64,000 bases of DNA from Haloterrigena alkaliphila (GTDB lineage: Archaea; Halobacteriota; Halobacteria; Halobacteriales; Natrialbaceae), in NCBI RefSeq assembly GCF_017352155.2, contig NZ_CP084319.1:124001-188000 (forward strand), read 5' to 3'. The notes under the pieces are model-generated. The model was not told the DNA's origin, did not search any database, and saw only the letters and a program-made list of their open reading frames with translations. Shown piece by piece: positions 26,661 to 35,734 of this stretch; position 1 is the first letter of the stretch, and each line of letters begins with the position of its first letter. Made by a program: the position numbers and the translations under genes.

Positions 26661-28688
26661 ATGCCAAGACAAGACACACACTACGTCAGTATCGATACTG
26701 GTGGGACGTTCACCGACGGGTACGTCTCGTATCCGGAGGGGTCTACTACGGTTAAGGTCCCGACGACAGATCACGACCTGACGGTCTGCTTCCGGAACTG
26801 TATCGATAAGGCAGCAGAGAAACTCGAGCGATCAACGGAAGAGTTGCTCATCGATACCAACGTCATCCGGTTCTCGACAACGATCGGGACGAACACGATC
26901 ATTGAGCGATCCGGTCCGCAGATCGGCCTGATCGTCACCGACGACCGGAAGGAGGAACTGTTCCAAGTGGAGACCGATGACGATGAGGGCGTCTCCGACC
27001 TGACCGACGAAAACCTCGTCACGGGAATCCCCGAACGGGTCGACTCGGACGGCGAAGTCGTCGATCCGGTCGAGCGTGAGGACGTCCTCGAAGCGGCAAA
27101 GACTCTGATGAACCGAGGGGCGAAGCTTCTCGTCATCAGCCTCGACAACTCGTTCTACAACGAGAAGAACGAGGAACGGGCCCGGCGGATCATCGAAACT
27201 GAGTATCCGCCCCATTATTTGGGACCAAATCAGGTACTGACCGCCAACGAAGTCACCAGTCGACCGGGCTACCTCGCGCGCTCGTCAACGGCGCTCATTA
27301 ACGCGTACATTCACCGGCCGATGGCCCGATCGCTGTACAAGGCCGAGGACGATGTTCGCGAGAGCGGCTACGGGAACCCGTTACTCGTCGGCCAGTCAAC
27401 CGGTGGCGTCGCCGGCGTCTCCAAGACGGTTGCGCTTCACACGTACAACTCCGGTCCGGTCGCCGGGGTCCTGGGTGCGAAGGCGTTTCGCGAACTGTAC
27501 GACCTCGAGTCGGTTATCAGCACGGACATGGGCGGTACAAGCATCGACATCGGAACGATCACCGATGACGGCGTCGATCGGGAACTCGAACCGACCGTCT
27601 CCGGGCTGCCAGTACACGTGCCGATGATCAACGTTCGAACGGCCGGCGCCGGCGGCGGAAGCATTGCCTCGGTTGACGACGGCGAGTTCACCGTCGGCCC
27701 GGAGAGCGCCGGCGCCGAGCCCGGTCCGGCCTGTTACGATCTCGGCGGGTTCGAACCGACGACTACCGACGCCGACGTCGTCCTCGGATACATCGATCCC
27801 GATTACTTCCTCGGCGGTGACAAGCAACTCAACGCTGACCGCGCTCGAGATGCGATCGAACGATCGGTCGCGGACCCGCTTGACGTTTCCGTCGCGGAGG
27901 CGGCGCTGCGCGTTCGGGAGCGCGTCGACGAGAACATCGCGGCATCGATCACGGACCAGCTTGACGAGGGAGCCGATCCGGCCGAGACGACGGTCATCGC
28001 GTACGGGGGTGCGGGACCGATGCACTGCTGTACGTTCGCTGAAAAGGCGGGGATCGAACGGATCATCACGGCACCGGCAGCCGCGGAGTTCAGCGCCTTC
28101 GGCGGGGCAACGCTCGACGTCGAACACCGATACACGGCAGCGTTCGGTAGCCGATCGACGATCGCCGAGCCGTCGGTCTCCGTTGATGCCTACAACGAGA
28201 CCGTCGAAGAACTCGAGACGGAGGCGACGAAGGACATGCGCGGCGAAGGGTTCGACGCCGACGAGATCATGTTCGACCTTACGATGCTCGTCCGATCGGA
28301 CGGCGATGTCGAGGAACGGTCCGTGCCGATCCGAATCGACAGCCCGGACGACCTCGCAGAGGCGCTTGAGGGGCTCGGCTCCGATCCCGAAGAGTCGATC
28401 GGTCTCGACACGCTGGTCCTCACGGCGATCGGCCCGGTCGCGACCGAGGGATTCACCGAACGAGAGCTCCAGGGGAGCGACCCCGAACACGCCTACAAGT
28501 CCACGCGGACGGCCTACTGGCCGGACGACGGCTGGGTCGAGACCGACGTCTACCAGCGTGAAGACCTTGAGCCGGGGAACGTCGTCAACGGCCGCGCGAT
28601 CATCGAGGCGACGGACACGACGTACGTGATCCCCGACGCCTGGACCTTCGAGATCGACGAGTACGAACACGGAATCATCGAACGATGA
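26661..28688 (+). CDS. HyuA-like ATPase subunit 1 of an acetophenone-carboxylase-type complex
   Basis: A 675-residue (~72 kDa) hydantoinase A/oxoprolinase-family protein with an actin-like ATP-binding core. Visible are the N-terminal phosphate loop IDTGGTFTDGYV, IRFSTTIGTNTIIERSGP and STALINAYIHRP. The second phosphate loop is STDMGGTSIDIG, followed by RTAGAGGGSIASV, GPESAGAEPGPACY, VIAYGGAGPMH and the C-terminal VNGRAIIEATDTTYVIP. It is the first gene of a five-gene operon and its stop overlaps the next start (ATGA). In acetophenone carboxylase two different proteins of this kind activate CO2 and the ketone by phosphorylation. A cyclic-amide hydrolase role is the main alternative. Confidence 0.88.
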   Translation: MPRQDTHYVSIDTGGTFTDGYVSYPEGSTTVKVPTTDHDLTVCFRNCIDKAAEKLERSTEELLIDTNVIRFSTTIGTNTIIERSGPQIGLIVTDDRKEELFQVETDDDEGVSDLTDENLVTGIPERVDSDGEVVDPVEREDVLEAAKTLMNRGAKLLVISLDNSFYNEKNEERARRIIETEYPPHYLGPNQVLTANEVTSRPGYLARSSTALINAYIHRPMARSLYKAEDDVRESGYGNPLLVGQSTGGVAGVSKTVALHTYNSGPVAGVLGAKAFRELYDLESVISTDMGGTSIDIGTITDDGVDRELEPTVSGLPVHVPMINVRTAGAGGGSIASVDDGEFTVGPESAGAEPGPACYDLGGFEPTTTDADVVLGYIDPDYFLGGDKQLNADRARDAIERSVADPLDVSVAEAALRVRERVDENIAASITDQLDEGADPAETTVIAYGGAGPMHCCTFAEKAGIERIITAPAAAEFSAFGGATLDVEHRYTAAFGSRSTIAEPSVSVDAYNETVEELETEATKDMRGEGFDADEIMFDLTMLVRSDGDVEERSVPIRIDSPDDLAEALEGLGSDPEESIGLDTLVLTAIGPVATEGFTERELQGSDPEHAYKSTRTAYWPDDGWVETDVYQREDLEPGNVVNGRAIIEATDTTYVIPDAWTFEIDEYEHGIIER

Positions 28689-29653
28689 GCGGGCGCAGTC
28701 AATCGGCCGTCGAGTACTTCCGCGGTCGCCAGGACGATCCCCGACCCTGGTTTCCGCTGATCGGGCGGCTCGCCGCATCGATCAACCAGGTCCCCCCGGA
28801 GATATTCCTCTCGAACGCCACGCAGCAGACCAACGGGATTCAGAGTGCGTATCGACTGTTCGAGCCCGATGCGGTCTGTACCGCGATCGATACGACGCTC
28901 GTCGCGGAGGCGCTGGGCGCGGCGGTCGAATGGAACGAGTCGACGGACTCGTTCGACGTAGTCGACCCCATCGCGTCACCCGACGAAGTGACAGATCCGT
29001 CGACGGTACAGGACCGCGGTCGGCTTCCGACGGTGACCGACGTCGGCGAGCGGCTCGCGACCAACCTCGACGAGCCCGCGGTCGTCGGCGTCGTTCCCGG
29101 TCCACTGACGACCCTGGAGGCGACGTTCGGCGCGGACGCCGCTCTCGAGACCGATCGCACTAAACCGATCCGGACGGCCATCGGCGAACTCGGCCGCGCG
29201 TTCGGGAAGGCGAACGTCGATGCTATCCTCGTCTACGAGGACGTCGATCGGCTCGACGAGGGTAGCGGGGACGCTGCGGACGTGACCGTCGAGACGCTGG
29301 AGATGCTCGACAATATAACCGGTTTCTACAACACGCCGCTCGTCGTCGCCCCGAACGGCTACGCGGACGCGACGATCGAGGCGGTCCTCGAGCGCGCTCA
29401 ACCTGCGGGCGTGTTGCTCGATACCGACGACCCGGCAGCGAGCGCCGAGCGTTACCCGGACGTTCGCGTCGGCGGCGGAATCACGGATGAACTACTGGAA
29501 GCGGAGCCGGACGAGATCCGGACGCGGGTCGAGGAACGGTGTGCCGACCTCCCGAACTCGGGATTCCTCGCCAGCGGTCGCGAAGTCCCGCCGGACATCC
29601 ATCCGACGGAGCTACAGGCAGTGAGCGACGGACGGCCGGAGACCGATGGATAG
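28685..29653 (+). CDS. ~34 kDa operon protein, possible epsilon-type subunit (UroD/methyltransferase-like fold)
   Basis: A 322-residue protein embedded in the operon with a four-base overlap to the gene before it. The sequence is weakly like the uroporphyrinogen decarboxylase/cobalamin-independent methyltransferase barrel: FPLIGRLAASINQVPPEIFL, TDVGERLATNLDEPAVVGVV PGPLTTLEA, ALGAAVEWNE and VGGGITDELLE. Acetophenone carboxylase of Aromatoleum needs a separate epsilon subunit of about 34 kDa besides its core, and this protein has that size and context. Whether they are homologous I cannot tell from sequence alone. Confidence 0.6.
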   Translation: MSGRSQSAVEYFRGRQDDPRPWFPLIGRLAASINQVPPEIFLSNATQQTNGIQSAYRLFEPDAVCTAIDTTLVAEALGAAVEWNESTDSFDVVDPIASPDEVTDPSTVQDRGRLPTVTDVGERLATNLDEPAVVGVVPGPLTTLEATFGADAALETDRTKPIRTAIGELGRAFGKANVDAILVYEDVDRLDEGSGDAADVTVETLEMLDNITGFYNTPLVVAPNGYADATIEAVLERAQPAGVLLDTDDPAASAERYPDVRVGGGITDELLEAEPDEIRTRVEERCADLPNSGFLASGREVPPDIHPTELQAVSDGRPETDG

Positions 29654-29694
29654 CACAATGACCGACGACATAAAACCAATACCGATCACGGAAC

Positions 29695-30051
29695 ATGGGA
29701 GAAACTGATACTACCACGAACCGAACGAAACGGGTCGCGGAATACCTGGAGGTCGATCTCACGAACGAACAGTGGCAGTGCGCCCGGTGTACGGAGACGC
29801 TGGGGCCGGCGAACGAGAACTACAAGCGCGGTTGTCTGGTGAACGAGCGCAACCCGCGCGAGGTTCATCCGCCGATCCTCGAGGACGAGGAGTACTCGTT
29901 CGCACCGGACCCCGATTGGGTTCGGATCGTCGAGTTCTACTGTCCCGGCTGCGGGACCATGATCGAGAACGAGTACCTCCCGCCGGGCCATCCGATCACG
30001 AACGACACGCAACTGGACCTCGAGAAACTGAAGGAGGAACACGACGGATGA
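29695..30051 (+). CDS. Small zinc subunit (acetone/acetophenone carboxylase gamma-like)
   Basis: A 118-residue (~13.6 kDa) protein. Two CxxC pairs, Cys29/Cys32 (QCARC) and Cys83/Cys86 (YCPGCGTMIE), flank an acidic middle with NYKRGCLV. A small protein with two such knuckles is the hallmark that separates ketone carboxylases from ordinary hydantoinases and oxoprolinases, which have only A and B subunits. The gene starts 41 bases after its upstream neighbour and its stop overlaps the next start (ATGA). An earlier ATG at 29659 is in another frame and leads only to a 16-codon frame. Confidence 0.75.
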   Translation: MGETDTTTNRTKRVAEYLEVDLTNEQWQCARCTETLGPANENYKRGCLVNERNPREVHPPILEDEEYSFAPDPDWVRIVEFYCPGCGTMIENEYLPPGHPITNDTQLDLEKLKEEHDG

Positions 30052-32195
30052 CCACCCAGATCAACATCGACGCGGGCGGAACGTTCACCGACTGCTTCAC
30101 GGTCCACGACGGCGAGGTGGTCTCGGCGAAGACGCCGACGACGGAGCACGACATGTCGGAATGTTTCTTCCGTGGTATCGAGAAGTGCGCCTCGCAACTC
30201 GGTCTCGGTCTCGAGGACCTCATCGGTGAGGTGGACTCGATCCGCTACTCGACGACGACAGCGATGAATCGGCTCATCGAGCGGAAGGGTCCCAAGCTCG
30301 GACTGCTCACCACCGCAGGCGTCCAAGACTATCCCCAGATCGGTCGCGGGCCGCGGTGGGCCGACGGTCTGACCGACAGCGAGCAGCGCAACATCTCGGA
30401 CGCGAAGAAACCGGAGTACCTCGTCCCGGACTCCCGAACCAACGGCATCCGCGAGCGCGTCGACAGTGAGGGGAACGTCCTACGACCGCTCGACGAGGAG
30501 CACGCCCGCGAGCAGATCCGCAATCTCGTCGATAAGGGCGCTCGGGCCATCGTAGTGAACCTCCTGTGGTCGTACGAGTATCCGGAGCACGAAAAGCGTC
30601 TCCGCGAACTCGTTCGGGAAGAGTACCCGCCCTCGTACCTCGGCAGCATCCCCGTGTTCCTCTCCTCGGAGGTCATGCCGACCAAGCAGGAGTACGAGCG
30701 GACCAACACTACGCTGCTGGACGCGTACCTCTCGGAGCTGATGCAGGAGCACATCGCTGACATCAAGGACCGCTTAGAGGTCCACGGCTACGAGGGCGAC
30801 ATTCAGATGCTCCACAACACCGGGGGAATGGCTGAGTCATACAAGACGACCGCCGTCGAGACGTTCAACGGCGGCCCGGTCGCCGGCCTGAAGGGCGGCG
30901 AGTACCTCTGCGACGTGCTCGGCTACGAGAAGGCCGTCGTGACCGACATGGGTGGTACGAGCTTCGACATCGGCATCCTCACCCAAGGCGGCGTCGAGTC
31001 CTACGAGTTCGAGCCGGTGATCGACCGCTGGCGCGTCTCCGGGACGATGATCGAATCGAAGTCGATCGGCGCCGGAGGCGGATCGATCGCGTCAGTCAAC
31101 GACGACCTCGGCGGGCGGATCGAGGTCGGTCCAGAGAGCGCCGGTGCCGACCCCGGGCCAGCCTGCTATAACCGTGGTGGCACGAAGCCGACAGTGACTG
31201 ACGCCGACGTCGTCCTCGGATTTATCGACCCGGAGAAGTTCTACGCGGGGAACCAGCGGCTGGCGGTTGAGCGCGCCGAGGAAACGATCGAGACCCACGT
31301 CGCTGATCCCGCGGGGATGGACGTCGAGGAGGCGGCCGCGAACATCCGGCGGATCGCCGACGGGAACATGGGCAACACCGTCCGGAAGGAGACGATGCTC
31401 CGCGGGCATGACCCACGGGAGTTCATGCTCTACAGCTTCGGCGGTGCAGGGCCGCTGCACGCCGCATCGTACTCATCGTATCTCGACATCGACACCGTCG
31501 TCACGACGCCGTACTCACCGGTGTTCTGCGCGATGGGATCGGCGACGATGGACACGCTGCACATCTACGAGCAGTCGCACTCGATGTACCTCCGCGAGTC
31601 CGGCGAACGAGCGGAGTACACGACCGACTACGAGGCATTCAACGAGGTCGTTGAGGGCCTGAAGGCGAAGGGGCGCCGCGATATCCGAAGTGAGGGCTAC
31701 GACCCGGACGACATCGAGTACGAACTCGAACTGGACATGCGCTTCGGCGGTCAGATCCACGTCGTCCGGGTGCAGTCACCCCGGATTGAACTGGGCGAGG
31801 CGGCAGACGTCGAGGCCCTCTGCGAGCATTTCATGGACCAGTATAAGGAGCGGTTCTCCTCGTACTCGGTCACGCCTGACCATGGAATCACCGTGGAGAA
31901 CTTCGCGCTGAAGTCACGAGTCGCCAGCCCCGACGTTGAACTACCCACTGCGTCGCTGAACGATACTGACCCCTCGCCGGCACGGACCGGCAGCCGTGAC
32001 ATTATGTGGACAGGGCGCGAGGAGTACGTCTCGACCCCGGTGTTCGAGTACGAGGATCTGCGCGCTGGGATGGAGATCGAAGGGCCCGCGGTCGTCGACG
32101 CCGATTACACGACGACGGCCGTCCCCGACGATTGGAGTTACCGCCTGGACGAATACCGCAACGGAATTCTCGAAACTGACGGAGACAACCAATGA
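30048..32195 (+). CDS. HyuA-like ATPase subunit 2 of an acetophenone-carboxylase-type complex
   Basis: A 715-residue (~79 kDa) second HyuA-family subunit, clearly a paralogue of the first but not a copy of it. The motifs are INIDAGGTFTDCFTV, IRYSTTTAMNRLIERKGP and TDMGGTSFDIGIL, then SIGAGGGSIASV, GPESAGADPGPACY, YSFGGAGPLHAA and VVDADYTTTAVP. Extra segments not in the first subunit include GRGPRWADGLTDSEQRNIS near residue 100. The reading frame is open about 90 codons further upstream, but the ATG at 30048 overlaps the preceding stop and starts exactly at the family N-terminus. Two unequal A subunits in one operon is the alpha/alpha' arrangement of acetophenone carboxylase. Confidence 0.88.
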   Translation: MTTQINIDAGGTFTDCFTVHDGEVVSAKTPTTEHDMSECFFRGIEKCASQLGLGLEDLIGEVDSIRYSTTTAMNRLIERKGPKLGLLTTAGVQDYPQIGRGPRWADGLTDSEQRNISDAKKPEYLVPDSRTNGIRERVDSEGNVLRPLDEEHAREQIRNLVDKGARAIVVNLLWSYEYPEHEKRLRELVREEYPPSYLGSIPVFLSSEVMPTKQEYERTNTTLLDAYLSELMQEHIADIKDRLEVHGYEGDIQMLHNTGGMAESYKTTAVETFNGGPVAGLKGGEYLCDVLGYEKAVVTDMGGTSFDIGILTQGGVESYEFEPVIDRWRVSGTMIESKSIGAGGGSIASVNDDLGGRIEVGPESAGADPGPACYNRGGTKPTVTDADVVLGFIDPEKFYAGNQRLAVERAEETIETHVADPAGMDVEEAAANIRRIADGNMGNTVRKETMLRGHDPREFMLYSFGGAGPLHAASYSSYLDIDTVVTTPYSPVFCAMGSATMDTLHIYEQSHSMYLRESGERAEYTTDYEAFNEVVEGLKAKGRRDIRSEGYDPDDIEYELELDMRFGGQIHVVRVQSPRIELGEAADVEALCEHFMDQYKERFSSYSVTPDHGITVENFALKSRVASPDVELPTASLNDTDPSPARTGSRDIMWTGREEYVSTPVFEYEDLRAGMEIEGPAVVDADYTTTAVPDDWSYRLDEYRNGILETDGDNQ

Positions 32196-34252
32196 CTGTC
32201 GACCGCGACCAACTGATCGACTGGCTCGACCTCGAAGAACCGTCCTCAGACGAACTGGCTTGCATGGACGACCTAGAACACGGCGACTATGAGATCTACT
32301 CCGAGCGCCTGCGGCTCATCCTCGACGAGGGGATGGACGTGTTCGTCCGCTCGGGCGTCTCGCAGTTCATCGCCGCTCGCGACCTCGCGGTCGCCATCTA
32401 CACGCCGGAGGGCGACCTCGTCGACTCCGCGGCCGGCGCGTACCTGCACGTCGTCACGGGCGTCCCACCGCTGAAGTACGTCATCAACAACTTCGCCGAC
32501 GACGAGACCGTCGGCGTCGAGCCCGGTGACGTATTCTACGCGAACGACGCGCTCTACGGCGGCATCCACAACCCCGACCAGATCGCGTTCATGCCCGTCT
32601 TCCACGACGGGGAGATCATGGCGTGGGTCTCCGCCGCCGCTCACACGACCGAGACTGGCGCCATCGAACCCGGCGGCATGCCGATTTCCGCTCGGACTCG
32701 CCACGACGAGGGGATGAAGCTCTCGCCGATCAAGATCGGCGAGGACTACAAGCTCAAAAGCGACATGGTGGAGATGCAGAAGAACTTCATCTCCCGCGCC
32801 CCCCGGATGCACGAGATTGACCTCAGGGCTCGCGTCACGACCTGCGATCGGGTCCGTCGACGCATCAAGGAACTCATCATCGATAAGAAGGGGCCGGACT
32901 TCTTCAAGGGACTCATTCGCCGAAACATCAAGGAGTCCCAAGAGGGTGCCAAGAGGCGCATCGATGAGTGGAACGACGGCACCTTCCAGACGGTCCACTT
33001 TGCGGACACGGTCGGCTACGAGGACGGCCTCTGGCGGCTGAAGGCGGAGATGGAGAAGGACGGTCCCGAGATACACATCGACTACAGTGGCACCTCGCCG
33101 GAGAACGATGGTTCGTTCAACACTCAACCGGTCGCCGCTATCGCTCACACCGCGAACTACATGTTCAGCGTCCCATTCCACGACCTGCCCAAGAGCAACG
33201 GGACCTACGACCTCATCGACTTCGACATCCCGAAGGGATCGATCCTCTACCCCGATCCGGAGGCGTCGACGGTCCAAGCGGTGATGGTCAACCAGGTGAT
33301 CATGGACTCGACGACGACACTGTTTTCGCGGTCGATGTACGACGAGGACAGCGAGAACGAGCACGTCACCGCACCGATGGCTAATACCGCACCCGGGTAC
33401 GCCTTCGGCGCCGAGAACCAGCACGGTGAGCCGGTCGCTGACCTCATGTCTCACGCGCTCAACACCGACGGTACTGGTGGGCAGGCCCGGCGCGACGGCG
33501 AGGACGAGGCAATCTTCCCATGGTGTCCGTTTGGCCATGCCTCGAACATGGAGTTCGTCGAGAACGAATACCCCTTCACGCATCAGTACTTCCGCCACGG
33601 GACCGACTCCTGTGGCCATGGCAAGCACCGCGGCGGAATCGGGATGCAGATCGCATACATGATGCACCACGTTCCCGTCGTCGAGTGGCTGTCGATCTGT
33701 CACAACTCGAAGCTCGTGACCGGACAGGGCCTGTTCGGCGGCTACGCGCCACGAACGATCCCTGGGATCACAATCACTGATTCGGATCTCAAGGAACGGA
33801 TGGCAAACGGGGAGTACGTCCCCGACGACCTCATCGAACTACTGCAGGACCGAACGCTGGACGCCGACTACAATATCACTAGCCACGTCCGCGAGTCGAA
33901 GCCCTACGAGAACGGCGACCTCTTCGTCGGTCACTCCGGTGGCGGCTGCGGATACGGTGACGCGCTTGAGCGCGATCCCGACGCTGTCATGGAGGACATC
34001 GAAAACGACCGCGTGACCCATCGGTCCGCGAAGGAGATCTACCAGATCGAGTACGACGAGGAGACGCTCACCGTCGACGAGGAAGCGACCGAACGCCGTC
34101 GAGAGGAATTCCGCCAGCAGCGACTCGAGGAAGCCCAGTCGTTCGGCGGATTCATCGACGAGTGGGAAGAAAAGCGACCCGACGACGAGATCCTCGAGAA
34201 CTACGGCAGCTGGCCAGATGGAGAGAAGACGGAACCAGTGATGCGACAGTAG
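32192..34252 (+). CDS. HyuB-like subunit of an acetophenone-carboxylase-type complex
   Basis: A 686-residue (~77 kDa) hydantoinase B/oxoprolinase-family protein. Hallmarks are the N-terminal EIYSERLRLILDEGMDVFVR, YTPEGDLVDSAAGAYLHV and GDVFYANDALYGGIHNPDQI. The core has AWVSAAAHTTETGAIEPGGM, IDYSGTSPENDGSFNTQP and FRHGTDSCGHGKHRGGIGM. The C-terminal GHSGGGCGYGDALERDPDAV is the usual glycine-rich end. In known complexes the B subunit carries the condensation or hydrolysis site fed by the ATPase subunits. Its start overlaps the stop of HyuA-like subunit 2 by four bases. It is the last gene of the operon, 105 bases from the convergent CoA ligase. Confidence 0.9.
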   Translation: MTVDRDQLIDWLDLEEPSSDELACMDDLEHGDYEIYSERLRLILDEGMDVFVRSGVSQFIAARDLAVAIYTPEGDLVDSAAGAYLHVVTGVPPLKYVINNFADDETVGVEPGDVFYANDALYGGIHNPDQIAFMPVFHDGEIMAWVSAAAHTTETGAIEPGGMPISARTRHDEGMKLSPIKIGEDYKLKSDMVEMQKNFISRAPRMHEIDLRARVTTCDRVRRRIKELIIDKKGPDFFKGLIRRNIKESQEGAKRRIDEWNDGTFQTVHFADTVGYEDGLWRLKAEMEKDGPEIHIDYSGTSPENDGSFNTQPVAAIAHTANYMFSVPFHDLPKSNGTYDLIDFDIPKGSILYPDPEASTVQAVMVNQVIMDSTTTLFSRSMYDEDSENEHVTAPMANTAPGYAFGAENQHGEPVADLMSHALNTDGTGGQARRDGEDEAIFPWCPFGHASNMEFVENEYPFTHQYFRHGTDSCGHGKHRGGIGMQIAYMMHHVPVVEWLSICHNSKLVTGQGLFGGYAPRTIPGITITDSDLKERMANGEYVPDDLIELLQDRTLDADYNITSHVRESKPYENGDLFVGHSGGGCGYGDALERDPDAVMEDIENDRVTHRSAKEIYQIEYDEETLTVDEEATERRREEFRQQRLEEAQSFGGFIDEWEEKRPDDEILENYGSWPDGEKTEPVMRQ

Positions 34253-34357
34253 CTCGCTCCCGTCAGATCGGGCGCACGCGACTCATTTCTTCGACTATCG
34301 CATCGGAGACCGGTCCGATAAGTACGCACTCTTCATGAGAACGTATGAATCGTGGAT

Positions 34358-35689
34358 TCAGTCGTCTTTAACTACTAGATCCGCCTTGTACTCCGAAAGT
34401 TCGATCGACTCGAGGTCGGCCGGGCGTGGATCGATTCGCACCTTCAATCGAGAGCGGACCATCGAGATCGCATCGTCGACGATTTTGTCCGTATCGCGAT
34501 TACTGTCCGGATCAACGACGACGCGAAGCGGAATTGGTTCCTCGAAGTGCACTTTGTCGGCATCGGGAACGACGACCTGTGCATGGGGCAGAAGCCCATC
34601 GACATCGGAGACGACGTCACGAAGCGCCGACGGGAAGACGTTCATCCCCTTGTAGATGAGCATATCATCCGTCCGTCCGATGCACTGGATCTTTGGGGAG
34701 GTCCGCCCGCAGGGACATTCTGTCCCAGTCACGCGGACGACGTCACCAGATCGGAATCGCAATAGCGGCGTCGCCTCCCGCTGCAAGGGCGTGTAGACGA
34801 GTTCGCCTTCAGTACCCTCTTCAAACGGAGTAACTTTCCCCGTCTCGGGATCGATCAGTTCGACGTGCACGTGTCCCTGTCCGTGATAGTGCATTCCATC
34901 TTCTTGATCACATTCGGCCCAGAGACAGGCGATGACGTCTCCCAGTCCCATGATCTCTCGAACCGTCGTCGCGTTCCACTCTTCGGCGAGTTCTCGGCGG
35001 ATCTCCGGATTCGCGATTCCGGGTCCGCCGCCGCCGATGAGTTTCGTGAGCGGGAGTTCGTCAACGTCGTGACCGAGCAGTTCCGGTGCGTTCTCCGAGA
35101 GATATCGGAGGTGAGAGGTCGTAGTAAAGAGCACGTCGCCCGAGAGGTCCGTGATCGCGGAGAGGAGTCGATCAGTGGTGCCGCCGCCTGCAGGGACGAC
35201 GTTGCAACCCAGTTCAGTGAGTCCCTCGAAATACGGCGTTCCACCTGGAACCATTGTCTGTCCAACGCCGAAGATCACGGTATCTTCCGGACGTATACCG
35301 GCGGTGTAGAAACAGCGCTGAAGCACCTCGTTCCACTTCCGCCGGTCGGCGTCCGTCAGCCCGAAGTACGTCGGCTTACCAGTCGTTCCGGAGGAAGAAA
35401 TGGTCCGGTTGAGAGCCTCAGTCGGCGCTGCCTGATGGTCTCCGAGCGGCCGCTCGGCATCGGTGTCCTCTTGACACGCGCGCTCGTCGTCCTTCGTCGT
35501 GAACGGAACGTCTCGTAACGCCTCGAGGGAGTCGATATCCGCCGGATCGATCTCCCACTCGTTGAACCGATCCCGATAGAAGCCTGACTCCGTCGCGAGG
35601 TACTCGATTTGTTCCGCGAGGAGGTCCTCGTGCAGCCGTTTGATCTCGGTCCACGGTCTGGTCTCTATCGAAGCATATGCGTCGCCCAT
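34358..35689 (-). CDS. PaaK-type AMP-forming acyl-CoA ligase
   Basis: A 443-residue ligase of the phenylacetate-CoA ligase family, which activates aryl or acyl acids with ATP and CoA. ATP-loop ISSSGTTGKPTYFGLT (around 95-110), IFGVGQTMVPGGTPYFEGL, GGGGPGIANPEIR, EIMGLGDVI and the FRSGDVVRVT...CPCGRTSPKI hinge region are present. The C-terminal domain begins GRTDDMLIYKGMNVFPSAL. The start at 35689 (MGDAYASIETRP) matches the family, and an AATTTATCATA box lies just upstream. In Aromatoleum the benzoylacetate from acetophenone carboxylase is activated by a dedicated CoA ligase, so this convergent neighbour may do the same. An unrelated aromatic acid is the alternative. Confidence 0.87.
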   Translation of the reverse strand: MGDAYASIETRPWTEIKRLHEDLLAEQIEYLATESGFYRDRFNEWEIDPADIDSLEALRDVPFTTKDDERACQEDTDAERPLGDHQAAPTEALNRTISSSGTTGKPTYFGLTDADRRKWNEVLQRCFYTAGIRPEDTVIFGVGQTMVPGGTPYFEGLTELGCNVVPAGGGTTDRLLSAITDLSGDVLFTTTSHLRYLSENAPELLGHDVDELPLTKLIGGGGPGIANPEIRRELAEEWNATTVREIMGLGDVIACLWAECDQEDGMHYHGQGHVHVELIDPETGKVTPFEEGTEGELVYTPLQREATPLLRFRSGDVVRVTGTECPCGRTSPKIQCIGRTDDMLIYKGMNVFPSALRDVVSDVDGLLPHAQVVVPDADKVHFEEPIPLRVVVDPDSNRDTDKIVDDAISMVRSRLKVRIDPRPADLESIELSEYKADLVVKDD

Positions 35690-35734
35690 AGCATCTCTCC
35701 ATATTACGAGAGATATGATAAATTCAGGGTGTGC

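Noticed and set aside
27396-28778. 460-codon minus-strand frame
   Set aside because: It is the antisense shadow of HyuA-like subunit 1; Arg/Val-rich and without motifs.
29772-30047. N-terminal extension of HyuA-like subunit 2 by 92 codons
   Set aside because: It overlaps the small zinc subunit in another frame, has Arg-rich shadow composition, and the family starts at the ATG overlapping the preceding stop.
26661-34252. Operon as acetone carboxylase or as a simple hydantoinase
   Set aside because: Two unequal A subunits plus a 34 kDa gene fit acetophenone carboxylase better. The choice remains to be tested, so gene symbols are not assigned.
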